A stretch of 64,000 bases of DNA, taken from contig JAUMTX010000010.1 in NCBI GenBank assembly GCA_030530985.1, positions 1 to 64,000 of the forward strand, written 5' to 3'. The first letter of the stretch is position 1; every line of letters begins with the position of its first letter. This document shows, in pieces, positions 9,398-18,393 of the stretch. The stretch is from Corynebacterium sp. Its GTDB lineage: Bacteria; Actinomycetota; Actinomycetes; Mycobacteriales; Mycobacteriaceae. The notes under the pieces were generated by a model, which was not told the origin of the DNA, made no database searches, and saw only the letters and a list, made by a program, of their open reading frames with translations. Position numbers and translations under genes: made by a program.

Positions 9398-9457
9398 ATA
9401 ACCACGATACTAAAAACAGGCTGCTTTCGCCCGAGCCTCCTGCCTAAAACATAGAAA

Positions 9458-9479
9458 TGCCCGGGATTGCTCCCGGGCA
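9458..9479 (-). terminator. Intrinsic terminator after cobB
   Basis: A perfect 9-bp stem TGCCCGGGA/TCCCGGGCA with a four-base loop, followed on the minus strand by a T-rich tract (TTTCTATGTTTT). It separates cobB from the downstream cobA-MFS unit. The rest of the 9398-9585 gap shows nothing clear. Confidence 0.75.
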
Positions 9480-9585
9480 CTGGTTACCGACACACACAAC
9501 GGCAACCTAATGCAACCCCCGCAAGGGAGTTGCTATCAAAATCCTAGAAAAAAGATCCCGTTGATTCAAATCGCAAAGAAAATTT

Positions 9586-10863
9586 TTAGCCTAAGTTGGC
9601 TTTAAATTGCCGAATTATGCCGGGGACGCCAACTGGATGGATGTGTAAGTAACTGGCATAAATGCTGCCCTGAGCATAGCCTTCCATGCCTTCACGCATT
9701 CCCCACGCAAATTCAGGACATGCATATTCGATGGTGCTGTGATGAAATTCATGGGCCATGATACGCTGCCCTGCTTCGGCGATAAGACTGTCTTTGAGCG
9801 CAACTGCTTCCCGGTATCCCAAAGTCAACCCATGCATTTTACTTGTTGCATTTATAGCCCGAACCATGGGTTCTTTATCAATAGAATTCGACAACCATAA
9901 AAGCCCACCGCATTCCGCCCAGATGGGCATGCCTTCCGACGCCAGCTCCCGTACTTGCCGAGTCGCCGGCGCCGCACTCAATTCAGCCGCATATACTTCA
10001 GGAAATCCGCCGGGAATTATCAACCCATCTGCCGCCGGCACATCATCAACCAGCGGGTCAAAATATATACACTCCTCCCCCAGCATTTCAGGGGTTTCCG
10101 GATACAGGAAGCTAAAGGCAGGGCCAGCAGCAATGGCAACTTTCTTCCCTGTCGACTCCCCGCGCGAAACACCGCCTTCCCATGCATTGGCAGGCTCCCG
10201 CATTGCCGCACGAATGGCCCCAAGGTCCACATGCCGCGCAACCAAGGAGGCAATCTGCTCCAACACTTCTTCGGTCTGGTCATTCTCACCCGCGGTCACC
10301 AATCCCAGGTGCCTTGATGGCAGGTTCACCAACTCCTCCCGGGGTATCATCCCCAAGAGTTCCACACCCACAGTTTCCGCCGCCTGCCGGCATATCTCCT
10401 GGTGCCGTGCACCCCCAACAAAGTTAATAATCACCCCAGCAATGGGTGCCGGACAGTCCATAATATATCCACGCATGAGCGCAGCCAGCGACTGCCCAAT
10501 CTTCCTGGCATCCACCACCAACACCACTGGCAACCCGAGAATCTTGGCCACATGCGCAGTCGAGCCCTCGGCAAGCCCAGCCCCACCAATGCGGCCATCA
10601 TAGAGCCCCATCACTCCTTCAATAATGGCCACTTCTTCCCCACGGGTACCGTGCGCAAAAATATCGCGCACCCCATCTTCACCACAGAGCACCGCATCCA
10701 AATTTCGCGCCACTTTCCCCGTGGCTTTTGCCTGATAGGAGGGGTCAATAAAGTCCGGCCCCACCTTAAAAGGCGCAGCCTTGAGCAGCCGCATGAGCCC
10801 CAGGCTCACCGTGGTTTTTCCCACACCCGAATGGGTGCCGGCAATAACGAGCCCTGCTACCAC
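9586..10863 (-). CDS. cobB: Cobyrinate a,c-diamide synthase
   Basis: A 425-residue glutamine amidotransferase (CobB/CbiA) that amidates the a and c side chains of cobyrinate. The N-terminal P-loop GTHSGVGKTTVSLGLM (residues 9-24) and LMGLYDGRIG belong to the dethiobiotin-synthase-like ATPase domain. The C-terminal class I GATase domain has the nucleophile in MPIWAECGGLLWL (about residue 315) and a late HHSTIEYA His region. The start is a GTG at 10861-10863, overlapping the end of cobO by 7 bases, so the two are cotranslated. It is one of three late corrin genes in the window. Confidence 0.93.
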   Translation of the reverse strand: MVAGLVIAGTHSGVGKTTVSLGLMRLLKAAPFKVGPDFIDPSYQAKATGKVARNLDAVLCGEDGVRDIFAHGTRGEEVAIIEGVMGLYDGRIGGAGLAEGSTAHVAKILGLPVVLVVDARKIGQSLAALMRGYIMDCPAPIAGVIINFVGGARHQEICRQAAETVGVELLGMIPREELVNLPSRHLGLVTAGENDQTEEVLEQIASLVARHVDLGAIRAAMREPANAWEGGVSRGESTGKKVAIAAGPAFSFLYPETPEMLGEECIYFDPLVDDVPAADGLIIPGGFPEVYAAELSAAPATRQVRELASEGMPIWAECGGLLWLSNSIDKEPMVRAINATSKMHGLTLGYREAVALKDSLIAEAGQRIMAHEFHHSTIEYACPEFAWGMREGMEGYAQGSIYASYLHIHPVGVPGIIRQFKANLG

Positions 10864-11441
10864 TCGATGCCCTTCTGTCCCTTTCGCCCCTGGTCCATTG
10901 GGTGCTTAATCTTCTTCATCTCGGTAACCAGGTCGGCCACCTCAATCAGCTTCGGATCCGCATTGCGCCCCGTAATCACCACATGCTGTGTGCCAGGACG
11001 GTTCGCCAAAACTTCCGCCACTTCCTCAGCGGAAATCCAACCCCAGGTCACCGGATAGGTAAATTCATCCAAAATATAGAAGTCGTATTCCTCCGCAGCT
11101 AGTCGACGCTTCACCTCTTCCCAGCCTTCCTTGGCAGCCACCTCAGGCTCCGCCTCGTCCCCACGCTTAATCCAGGACCAGCCTTCACCCATCTTGTGCC
11201 ATTCCATACCAAGTTCACGGTAGACAGCCTCTTCGCCCACCTTCCACTTTGGTGATTTCACAAACTGGAAAACAGCCACCTTCAAACCCGCATTATATGC
11301 ACGCAGGCCCATACCAAAAGCCGCAGTCGACTTTCCCTTACCATCACCGGTATGCACCGCCGTAATTGGCAGCAGTCGTCGCTGGCGGGTGGTCAAACCA
11401 TCATCTGGTACATTTGCCGGATCAACTTTTCCCTTTGGCAT
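10857..11441 (-). CDS. cobO: Cob(I)yrinic acid a,c-diamide adenosyltransferase
   Basis: A 194-residue CobO/BtuR-type adenosyltransferase that transfers the adenosyl group of ATP to the corrinoid cobalt. The P-loop TGDGKGKSTAAFGMGLR is at about residues 32-48, followed by VAVFQFVKSPKW, FYILDEFTYP (Walker B) and VVITGRNAD. These are all standard for the family, and length is normal. It precedes cobB with a 7-base overlap and follows pucR by 8 bases, so it may share the pucR transcript. Confidence 0.94.
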   Translation of the reverse strand: MPKGKVDPANVPDDGLTTRQRRLLPITAVHTGDGKGKSTAAFGMGLRAYNAGLKVAVFQFVKSPKWKVGEEAVYRELGMEWHKMGEGWSWIKRGDEAEPEVAAKEGWEEVKRRLAAEEYDFYILDEFTYPVTWGWISAEEVAEVLANRPGTQHVVITGRNADPKLIEVADLVTEMKKIKHPMDQGRKGQKGIEW

Positions 11442-11449
11442 ATTTTTCC

Positions 11450-12937
11450 TTACTCAGTTAGTCCCGGCCCGGTGGCGAGGAAGATAAATAATAGTTCAGC
11501 TTTGACCACAGGGTCACTCATATCAATATCGCATATTTGACTGATCAATTGCACACGGGTGCGCACCGTATGCCGATGCACCCCTAGTGTTTCCGCCACG
11601 TGTTGCAGCTGCCCATCGAGCCGAACATAGGCCTCCAAGGTGGGCCGCAGCTCCGTCCGATTCGCCTTATCGTAGTGCTCCAATAGGTCAAAGGTCTGTG
11701 CCCGGCGCAGCCGCATATCCCCTGCCACCACATCATTGCTCAGCCAGCTCGGCAAGCTACTTTCAGACACTGTGCCGCGTGCCGTACTTTTCGCCGCCAC
11801 GGTCAGCCGATTGGTAAGCTCCTTGCTGATATCCTCCAAGCGTGTGGGCGCCCCAATGGCACATCGCAATTGGTATGTGTCCAAGGCCAGGTCCGCCCGA
11901 ATCTCCCGGGGCTTTCGCGAACCCCTAAAGAATATCAGCGCCAAATCCTCCTCAAAGGGCAGCGCAAAGAGCGCACGCCCCCGCTCCTCACTGACTTTAT
12001 CCACATGGGCCAGCGCCGCCTCAAGCATGCTCGGGTCGGGCGCCTCAATCACCGCAGGCCTAATACACCCTTCTGAGTCAATCACCTGCCGAAATACCCG
12101 ATTTATCGCCCGGCTTTCCTCATGGGTTCCCCCAATGAGCAGCGCCATCGCCATCCTGTTAATCTCACTATGCGTGTGCCGCACCAATACCGGCTGTTGC
12201 AGCAGAATCTCCGCCAAACCCGACACATGTTTAAAGGCAGTGCGCATCCGCCCATCAAATTCCCCTATTCGCAGCCCCACCAGCAAATAGAATCGCTCAC
12301 CGGCCCCACGCAGCCGCTGCACCAACCCGTGCTCCTCCCCTTCTTTTAGCGCACGACTCTGCCCTTGCCCGCGCGCAATCAAATCACGCCCAACCGCCAC
12401 AGCCAACCCCGCCCCAGCCTCGGCCTGCACACGCCCATCATTGTCCACAATGGCCAGCGATAAACCCAACTTTTCCGCCGCAAATTCACAAAGACTATCC
12501 AATCCTCCCCTGCTTGCCGACGCATTACACCTCTCATGGAAATCCACCAACCATTCGGCATCCTCCCTGCTGCGTCGCACCAGCTCCGCTTGTACCGTCT
12601 GGATTATTGTCGCGAAAGCAACCGGCTTCGGCACCACAAAAAGCTCCAGCCCTAATTGCTCACAAGTCCACCGCACTTCCTCCGGCAGCTCATCAAAGGC
12701 GACCTCAATACCGAACCCAATCCCCACAGCCCCATGCGCATGCAGGTTGCGCACATAGCCACTGAGTTCCGCCACGCTTTTGACTTGCCGCCCCGCTGTC
12801 AGCACCACCGCGCCGGGCAGGATGAATTCACAGCTCACATCTTCATTGGTTTGTAGCGGGCCTAGTTCATCTCGAACTGTGTGTATTGGTTCCAGGTCTA
12901 GGCCCTTGTGATTGTAGAGCCATTGAAAGCTGAGCAT
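11450..12937 (-). CDS. gabR: PucR-family transcriptional regulator, probable GABA regulator
   Basis: 495 residues. The N-terminal PucR domain (about 10-125, GAVVLTAG...VGIGFGIEVAFDELP) is a ligand-sensing domain. A GGDEF-like middle follows, and a C-terminal helix-turn-helix of the HTH_30 type with LQHVAETLGVHRHTVRTRV at about residues 450-468. It is divergent from gabT-gabD-permease across 137 bp. A PucR-type activator of gabTDP, called GabR, has been described in C. glutamicum, so the same role is likely. The symbol is an inference from context and not from a specific sequence match. Confidence 0.82.
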   Translation of the reverse strand: MLSFQWLYNHKGLDLEPIHTVRDELGPLQTNEDVSCEFILPGAVVLTAGRQVKSVAELSGYVRNLHAHGAVGIGFGIEVAFDELPEEVRWTCEQLGLELFVVPKPVAFATIIQTVQAELVRRSREDAEWLVDFHERCNASASRGGLDSLCEFAAEKLGLSLAIVDNDGRVQAEAGAGLAVAVGRDLIARGQGQSRALKEGEEHGLVQRLRGAGERFYLLVGLRIGEFDGRMRTAFKHVSGLAEILLQQPVLVRHTHSEINRMAMALLIGGTHEESRAINRVFRQVIDSEGCIRPAVIEAPDPSMLEAALAHVDKVSEERGRALFALPFEEDLALIFFRGSRKPREIRADLALDTYQLRCAIGAPTRLEDISKELTNRLTVAAKSTARGTVSESSLPSWLSNDVVAGDMRLRRAQTFDLLEHYDKANRTELRPTLEAYVRLDGQLQHVAETLGVHRHTVRTRVQLISQICDIDMSDPVVKAELLFIFLATGPGLTE

Positions 12938-13074
12938 GCCACCATCCTATTGTCCATCATGTCGAATCCCTCCCCCAATTTTATCCATTATGTCTACTTC
13001 CGAAAAATGCCCAAACACAGCATACTTTATCTAAGCAAACGCACCCGTAGCACTGAGCCTAGAAAGGTATCCCC
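12938..13074. promoter_or_regulatory. pucR/gabT intergenic region with a 31-bp-spaced direct repeat
   Basis: Two similar 17-mers lie in the same orientation, TTGTCCATCATGTCGAA at 12950-12966 and TTATCCATTATGTCTAC at 12981-12997, matching at 13 of 17 positions with core TCCAT-N-ATGTC. The offset of 31 bp is close to three helical turns, which suits a dimeric regulator such as the adjacent PucR protein. A gabT ribosome binding site (AGAAAGG) precedes 13075. Confidence 0.45.
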
Positions 13075-14391
13075 ATGCGCGATCTTGATTACCGTCTTGA
13101 GCAGTCCCGCTCTATCACCACTGACCTTCCTGGCCCTTTGTCCCAGGCCGCCGATGCTAAGCGCTCCGCTTTTGTTGCCCGTGCCCTTCAGCCGGGCCTG
13201 CCTGGCTATGTTGCCGAGGCCGATGGCGGTATTCTTCGTGATCTCGATGGCAATCAGTTCATTGATTTTGCTTCCGGTATTGCTGTGACCAGTGTGGGCG
13301 CCTCTAATGCCAAGGTGGCTGAGGCTGTTGCCGCCCAGGCCGCTGCCCTTACCCACACCTGCTTCATGGTTTCCCCATATGAGAGCTATGTTGCTGTTGC
13401 CAAGCAGCTCGCGGCTCTCACCCCGGGCGATTTCCCTAAGAAGTCTGTTTTGCTCAATTCTGGCGCCGAGGCTGTGGAGAATGCTGTCAAGATTGCCCGC
13501 GCTTATACCGGCAAGAATGGCGTTGTGGTTTTCGACCGTTCCTATCATGGCCGCACTAATCTCACTATGGCCATGACTGCTAAGCACAAGCCATATAAGA
13601 CTGGCTTTGGCCCATTCGCCCCGGATGTGTATCGCATGCCTGCCTCCTACCCGCTGCGCGATAAGCTCTCTGGCCCTGAGGCCGCCGCTATTGCCATTAC
13701 CCGCATGGAGCAGGAGGTTGGTGTTGATAACCTCGCCTGCATTGTTATCGAACCTATCCAGGGCGAGGGTGGCTTTATCGACTTCGCCCCTGGCTTCCTG
13801 CCTGCACTCTCCGAATGGTGCACCGCCAATGGTGTCGTCTTCGTCGCCGATGAAATCCAGGCTGGTTTCTGCCGTACTGGCGAGTGGTTCGCCGTCAACC
13901 ATGAGGGTGTGGTTCCTGATCTCATCACCACCGCCAAGGGCATTGCCGGTGGCCTGCCGCTGTCCGCTGTCACTGGCCGCGCCGAGATTATGGATGCCCC
14001 TGTGGTTGGCGGCCTGGGCGGCACCTATGGTGGTAATCCTGTTGCCTGTGCTGCTGCCCTTGCCACCATCGACTATATGCGCGAGCATGATCTCAATGCC
14101 CGTGCCCGCGAGATGGAGTCCATTATCCGCGAGGAACTCAGCCCGCTTCTTTCTCTACCTGGGGTTTTGGAGTTGCGCGGCCGCGGCGCCATGATGGCCA
14201 TCGAGCTTGCCGACGCCACCCCAGTACCCCAGATCATCGCCCGCGCCAAGGCCGAGGGCCTGCTTCTTTTGTCCTGTGGTCTTGATGGCACTGTGATTCG
14301 TCTTCTTCCTTCCCTTGTTATCCCTGAGGCTCTTTTGCGTGAGGGTCTCTCCCTTCTTCGTACTTTCACCCAGGAGGCTCTCAATGTCTAA
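13075..14391 (+). CDS. gabT: 4-aminobutyrate aminotransferase
   Basis: A 438-residue class III PLP aminotransferase that converts GABA and 2-oxoglutarate to succinic semialdehyde and glutamate. Seen are GVVVFDRSYHGRTNLTMAMT (as DRSYHGRT at about 157-164), FVADEIQAGFCRTGEWF with the PLP-contact Asp, and the Schiff-base lysine in LITTAKGIAGGLPLSAV (about residue 287). The opening MRDLDYRLEQSRSI and PGLPGYVAEADGG match actinobacterial GabT. The start has AGAAAGG 11 bases upstream. It overlaps gabD by 8 bases. Confidence 0.95.
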   Translation: MRDLDYRLEQSRSITTDLPGPLSQAADAKRSAFVARALQPGLPGYVAEADGGILRDLDGNQFIDFASGIAVTSVGASNAKVAEAVAAQAAALTHTCFMVSPYESYVAVAKQLAALTPGDFPKKSVLLNSGAEAVENAVKIARAYTGKNGVVVFDRSYHGRTNLTMAMTAKHKPYKTGFGPFAPDVYRMPASYPLRDKLSGPEAAAIAITRMEQEVGVDNLACIVIEPIQGEGGFIDFAPGFLPALSEWCTANGVVFVADEIQAGFCRTGEWFAVNHEGVVPDLITTAKGIAGGLPLSAVTGRAEIMDAPVVGGLGGTYGGNPVACAAALATIDYMREHDLNARAREMESIIREELSPLLSLPGVLELRGRGAMMAIELADATPVPQIIARAKAEGLLLLSCGLDGTVIRLLPSLVIPEALLREGLSLLRTFTQEALNV

Positions 14392-15742
14392 TGTTGATGT
14401 TCTTAATCCAGCCACTGAAGAGGTCATTGGCTCTGTTGCCGATATGAGTGTGGATACCGCCCTCGAATTCCTCAGCGCCGCAACCGAAGCAGGCGAGGCC
14501 TGGGCTTCCACATCTCCTCGCACCAAAGCCAGCCTGCTCTACGCCATTTTCGAGGCAGTCGCCGCCCAGGCCGAGGAGATTGCCCGCATTATGCATGAGG
14601 AGTCCGGTAAGACTGTCAAGGAGGCCCTTGGCGAGGTCGCCTATGGCAATGAGTATTTCCGCTGGTTTGCTGAGGAAGCCACCCGTATTCCTGGCCGTGT
14701 CAACCAGGCCCCTGCAGGCAATGGCACCATTCTTGTCACCCGCACCCCTGTTGGCCCTGTCCTTGCCATTACTCCGTGGAATTTTCCTCTGGCCATGGCT
14801 ACCCGCAAGATTGCCCCAGCCCTTGCTGCTGGTTGCCCAATTCTTGTCAAGCCTGCCCGCGAGACGCCTTTCACCATGCTCAAGCTCGAGGAAATCATCC
14901 ACGAGGTCATGCGCGCCCAGGGCATCAATACCGATCTTTTCCGCGTGATTACCTCCCGCAGTTCCGCCGCCATTTCCGAGGCCCTCATGAATGACCCCCG
15001 CCTGTGCAAGGTCACCTTCACCGGCTCCACCGCGGTGGGCAAGAAGCTCGTCCAGCAGTCTGCCAATGGTCTGCTTCGTATGAGCATGGAGCTGGGTGGC
15101 AATGCACCTTTTGTTATTGCTGCCGATGCCGATCTTGATGTGGTTCTGCCCCAGGCGATGGCCGCCAAGATGCGCAACTGGGGCCAGGCCTGCATTGCTG
15201 CTAACCGCTTTATTGTCGAGCAGCCTATCGCCCAGGCTTTCACCGATCGTCTTCTTGCCGAGTTCCAGGCCCTCGAGCCTCGCCCGCTGATTACTGATAA
15301 GCAGCGCGCCCAGGTCCATGAGCTTGTCCAGGACGCTGTCGACCGTGGCGCCACCCTTCTCTGCGGCGGCACGATCCCCGAGGGGCCGGGCTATTTTTAC
15401 CCAGCCACTATCCTCACCGATATCCCTGCCGATGCCCGCATCCTTAGCGAGGAAATCTTCGGCCCCGTCGCCCCCATCATCACCGCCGACACCTTGGATG
15501 AAGCCATCACCCTCGCCAATGACACCGAGTTCGGCCTGGCCTCCTATGGTTTCTCCACTAACCACAACACCTGCCAGCGCTTTGCCCGTGAACTCCACGC
15601 CGGCATGGTCGGCATCAACCGCGGCGCCATCTCCGATCCCGCAGCCCCCTTCGGCGGCATCCTCCAATCCGGCTTCGGCCGCGAAGGCGGCACCGAAGGC
15701 ATCGAAGAATACCTCGACACCAAGTACATTGCTATGACCTAG
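14384..15742 (+). CDS. gabD: Succinate-semialdehyde dehydrogenase
   Basis: A 452-residue aldehyde dehydrogenase that oxidises succinic semialdehyde to succinate with NAD(P)+, completing the GABA shunt. Seen are the Rossmann segment VTFTGSTAVGKKL, the general base in SMELGGNAPFV and the catalytic Cys in NWGQACIAANRF. A longer frame starts at 14315, but MSNVDVLNPATEEVIG at 14384 is the family N terminus, and it overlaps the gabT stop with CAGGAGG a few bases before it. Cotranslated with gabT. Confidence 0.94.
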   Translation: MSNVDVLNPATEEVIGSVADMSVDTALEFLSAATEAGEAWASTSPRTKASLLYAIFEAVAAQAEEIARIMHEESGKTVKEALGEVAYGNEYFRWFAEEATRIPGRVNQAPAGNGTILVTRTPVGPVLAITPWNFPLAMATRKIAPALAAGCPILVKPARETPFTMLKLEEIIHEVMRAQGINTDLFRVITSRSSAAISEALMNDPRLCKVTFTGSTAVGKKLVQQSANGLLRMSMELGGNAPFVIAADADLDVVLPQAMAAKMRNWGQACIAANRFIVEQPIAQAFTDRLLAEFQALEPRPLITDKQRAQVHELVQDAVDRGATLLCGGTIPEGPGYFYPATILTDIPADARILSEEIFGPVAPIITADTLDEAITLANDTEFGLASYGFSTNHNTCQRFARELHAGMVGINRGAISDPAAPFGGILQSGFGREGGTEGIEEYLDTKYIAMT

Positions 15743-15750
15743 GAGGCCCC

Positions 15751-16941
15751 ATGCAAAAAGTTGGAAAGCACCGCATTACAGCCCTTCAGGGCGTGGCGCT
15801 TATCTTCGGCACCAATATTGGCGCCGGCATTCTTTCACTTCCTTACGCCGGACGCAATGGCGGCTTCCTCGCCTTGCTCATTGCCCTGCTCATCGCCGGC
15901 GTATTGACCACAATTTCAATGCTCTATGTTGCCGAGGTTTCCCTTCGCACCGAGGAGCCCCTTCAGCTCTCCGGCCTGGCCGAACGCTACCTCGGCCAGT
16001 GGGGTCGTTGGCCTGTCTTTATCGCCATTGTTGCCAATGGTATTGGCGCACTCATCGCCTATGCTGATGGCTCCGGCCGTCTCCTCCACAATCTCCTGGG
16101 CATTTCGCCCACTGTCGGCACTCTGCTCTTTTTCGCCCTGGGTGCCTGGGTTATGTGGAAGGGCCTGCATGCCACTGGTATTGCCGAGGCCGCCATTACG
16201 ACCGGCATGGCCATCATTATTGCCATTCTCTGCTCGTGGACGATTTTTGGCCCAGGCATTAGCGCCGATAACCTGCTGATTCTCCATCCGTTCTATATTG
16301 TGCCCATTATGAACCTTGCTGTGTTCACCTTCCTGGCACAGTATGTTGTCCCGGAGCTGGCCCGTGGCCTGGCGGATCACAACCCCACTGCCATCCCTAA
16401 GGCAATCATCGCCGGCATGGGCGCCACTGGTTTCACCCTCGCGGCTGTTCCTTTTGCGGCCCTTGGTCTCATGGGCACCAATGTCACCGAGGTTGTCACC
16501 ATCGCCTGGGGCGAGGAATTGGGCACTGTCGCCTACTATTTGGCCAATATTTTCGCTCTGCTGGCCATGCTCACCAGCTTCCTCGCCATTGGTTTCACCA
16601 CCATGCGTAATGTCCTCGATATTCTGCATTGGCCTCAGCACGGCGCCCATCGCACCATTGCGGTTGCCCTTACTGTGCTCGTACCGCTAAGCATCAGTTT
16701 GCTTGGTGTCACCAGCTTTGTCGACGCCCTCGGTTATGCCGGCGGCTTCTCCGGTGCCATTATGTCCATTATCCCCGTGCTTTTGCTCCATGCTTCTCGT
16801 AAGTCGGGCGATCTCACTCCTCCGTGGACCTGTGGCTGGTATGACCATAAGGCTATCCAAGGCATCATTATTGTGGTTTATGGTCTCGCCTTTATCTACT
16901 CCATCACAAGCATGCTAGGAATCCTCCCCGGCGGCTGGTAA
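15751..16941 (+). CDS. Amino-acid permease (AAAP/HAAAP-like), likely GABA uptake
   Basis: 396 residues, about 11 transmembrane helices. The N terminus (HRITALQGVALIFGTNIGAG, with GTNIGAGILSLPYA) is the substrate-site signature of the amino acid/auxin permease group that includes TyrP and Mtr. It begins 8 bases after gabD with AGGAGG at about 15741-15746, so it is the third gene of the gab unit, in the slot usually held by gabP. GABA transport is inferred from the operon; the fold differs from the APC-type GabP I would expect, so another substrate is possible. Confidence 0.78.
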   Translation: MQKVGKHRITALQGVALIFGTNIGAGILSLPYAGRNGGFLALLIALLIAGVLTTISMLYVAEVSLRTEEPLQLSGLAERYLGQWGRWPVFIAIVANGIGALIAYADGSGRLLHNLLGISPTVGTLLFFALGAWVMWKGLHATGIAEAAITTGMAIIIAILCSWTIFGPGISADNLLILHPFYIVPIMNLAVFTFLAQYVVPELARGLADHNPTAIPKAIIAGMGATGFTLAAVPFAALGLMGTNVTEVVTIAWGEELGTVAYYLANIFALLAMLTSFLAIGFTTMRNVLDILHWPQHGAHRTIAVALTVLVPLSISLLGVTSFVDALGYAGGFSGAIMSIIPVLLLHASRKSGDLTPPWTCGWYDHKAIQGIIIVVYGLAFIYSITSMLGILPGGW

Positions 16942-17034
16942 AACCACTCCCCACCTGCGGTTTGTTCATCGAATATTTCCATCTGTGTAAAGATTTTTTT
17001 ACTACGTAAATCTGACCCAGAAAGGAGGTATTCG

Positions 17035-18393
17035 ATGAAGACCCGTTATCAACAGATCGACCTTCAGCTTCAGGAATTTGTCGTTGACTTGTGGCATGCC
17101 CACAAGAGCCATTCCAAGCAGTCGGTCGATTCTGTCGTTCATGACCTTGGCTGCTCCCGAGGAGATGCCGAAGGCATGTTGCTCGCCGGCGAACTTTTCG
17201 CCCACAAGGCCAGCGGCCCTGTCCTCAAGGAGGCAGGCTTGCCGGTGTGGGATGTCGCCAAGCTTGGTGCCGTCATGCAGGGCCTGAAGAATTGCCATAA
17301 CCGCTTTACCGATCTCGCCAATTTCATCCGCGAAAGCCTCGCCAACGCCTTGGAAACCACGGTCGAAGGCATCATCACCTTTATTAACCGCAAGGTCCGC
17401 GACCGCAATGCCAAGGCCCGCCAGGCCGAGAAGGAAAAGCAGGAGGCCGAACGCCAAGCCCGGCGCGAAGCCATCCAAAACCAGGACCGCCAGCGCATGG
17501 AGCAGGAGCTCGCTAAGTCCGAGTCTTTCGCCCCACCGCAGCTCAATGAGCAGGAGGTTCGTGAGCGCACCGCGCTTCCTAATTTCCGCGCCCAACTGGG
17601 CACCCTGTTCCTGGATTTCATTATTCGTGAGGATCAGGACAATATGATTGTCATTTCGGGCCTCACTAATCTCGAAACCTTGCTTATCCGCAATAAGGTC
17701 CGCAGCCGCATTAATGAGCTTCCCCCGGAGATTTTGCGCCTCCCGGAGCGCGAGATGCTGGGCCACGCCGCCCGCCTGGCGCTTTTTAGCCCCACTGAGG
17801 ATGCCCCGCATATCACCACTACTGTGGTGAGTTTCGCTGAGGATCTCCACAAGGATGGCGAGTTCACCTTCCGCACCGAAAATGGCATGGAGCTTAACCC
17901 GCTCGAGCTGCTCTCCGCGATTGGTGATGTGGGCTCCTCCCCAACCCATATTGTGGTTAATGAGCAGGGCCGCGTTATTAGCGAGTCCAATGCCCGCCTG
18001 GCCCCGGCCGCCTATCGCCGTTGGCATCAGGTCGAGGCGGACACCTGTCTGTGCTGCAACCGCCCGCTTCGCCTCACGGAGCACCACATGGTTCCTTGGG
18101 AGCACTGCCAATCCACCGAATATGGCAATATGATTCCACTGTGCGTGGCCTGCCATCCCGCGGTGGAGGCCAACCCCCAGAACCTCGCCATCTACTATGA
18201 CTTGGGCTTTAGTGTTTTCAAGCGTGCCGACGGCCGCATCACTACCTCCCTATTGTCCAAGCCTTTTGCCGCTATTTCCCGAGCCATTGCCCGCAAACAT
18301 GGCCTGCGCGAGGACGACTGGGTGCACTATAGTGCCCTGCGTCAGGGACTTCGCCGCATGGCCCTCGACCGGTACGCCAAGGAGCACCCATGA
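17035..18393 (+). CDS. HNH endonuclease, 13E12/DUF222-like
   Basis: 452 residues with a strong ribosome binding site AAAGGAGG. The first 330 residues are a helical region of the DUF222/13E12 type, containing a charged coiled stretch at about 120-175 (NAKARQAEKEKQEAERQARR). The C-terminal HNH domain (about 338-385) has CLCCNRPLRLTEHHMVPW then NMIPLCVACHP: paired Cys-x2-Cys zinc ligands and the HH..N..H catalytic set are intact. Such proteins are scattered singly in actinobacterial genomes and their role is unsettled. The 3' end overlaps the convergent ClC gene by 52 bp. No repeat or phage gene flanks it. Confidence 0.82.
   Translation: MKTRYQQIDLQLQEFVVDLWHAHKSHSKQSVDSVVHDLGCSRGDAEGMLLAGELFAHKASGPVLKEAGLPVWDVAKLGAVMQGLKNCHNRFTDLANFIRESLANALETTVEGIITFINRKVRDRNAKARQAEKEKQEAERQARREAIQNQDRQRMEQELAKSESFAPPQLNEQEVRERTALPNFRAQLGTLFLDFIIREDQDNMIVISGLTNLETLLIRNKVRSRINELPPEILRLPEREMLGHAARLALFSPTEDAPHITTTVVSFAEDLHKDGEFTFRTENGMELNPLELLSAIGDVGSSPTHIVVNEQGRVISESNARLAPAAYRRWHQVEADTCLCCNRPLRLTEHHMVPWEHCQSTEYGNMIPLCVACHPAVEANPQNLAIYYDLGFSVFKRADGRITTSLLSKPFAAISRAIARKHGLREDDWVHYSALRQGLRRMALDRYAKEHP

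Noticed and set aside
17035..18393. HNH gene as part of a restriction, phage or intron system
   Set aside because: No methylase, terminase, integrase or inverted repeats flank it; it looks like a solitary 13E12-type gene.
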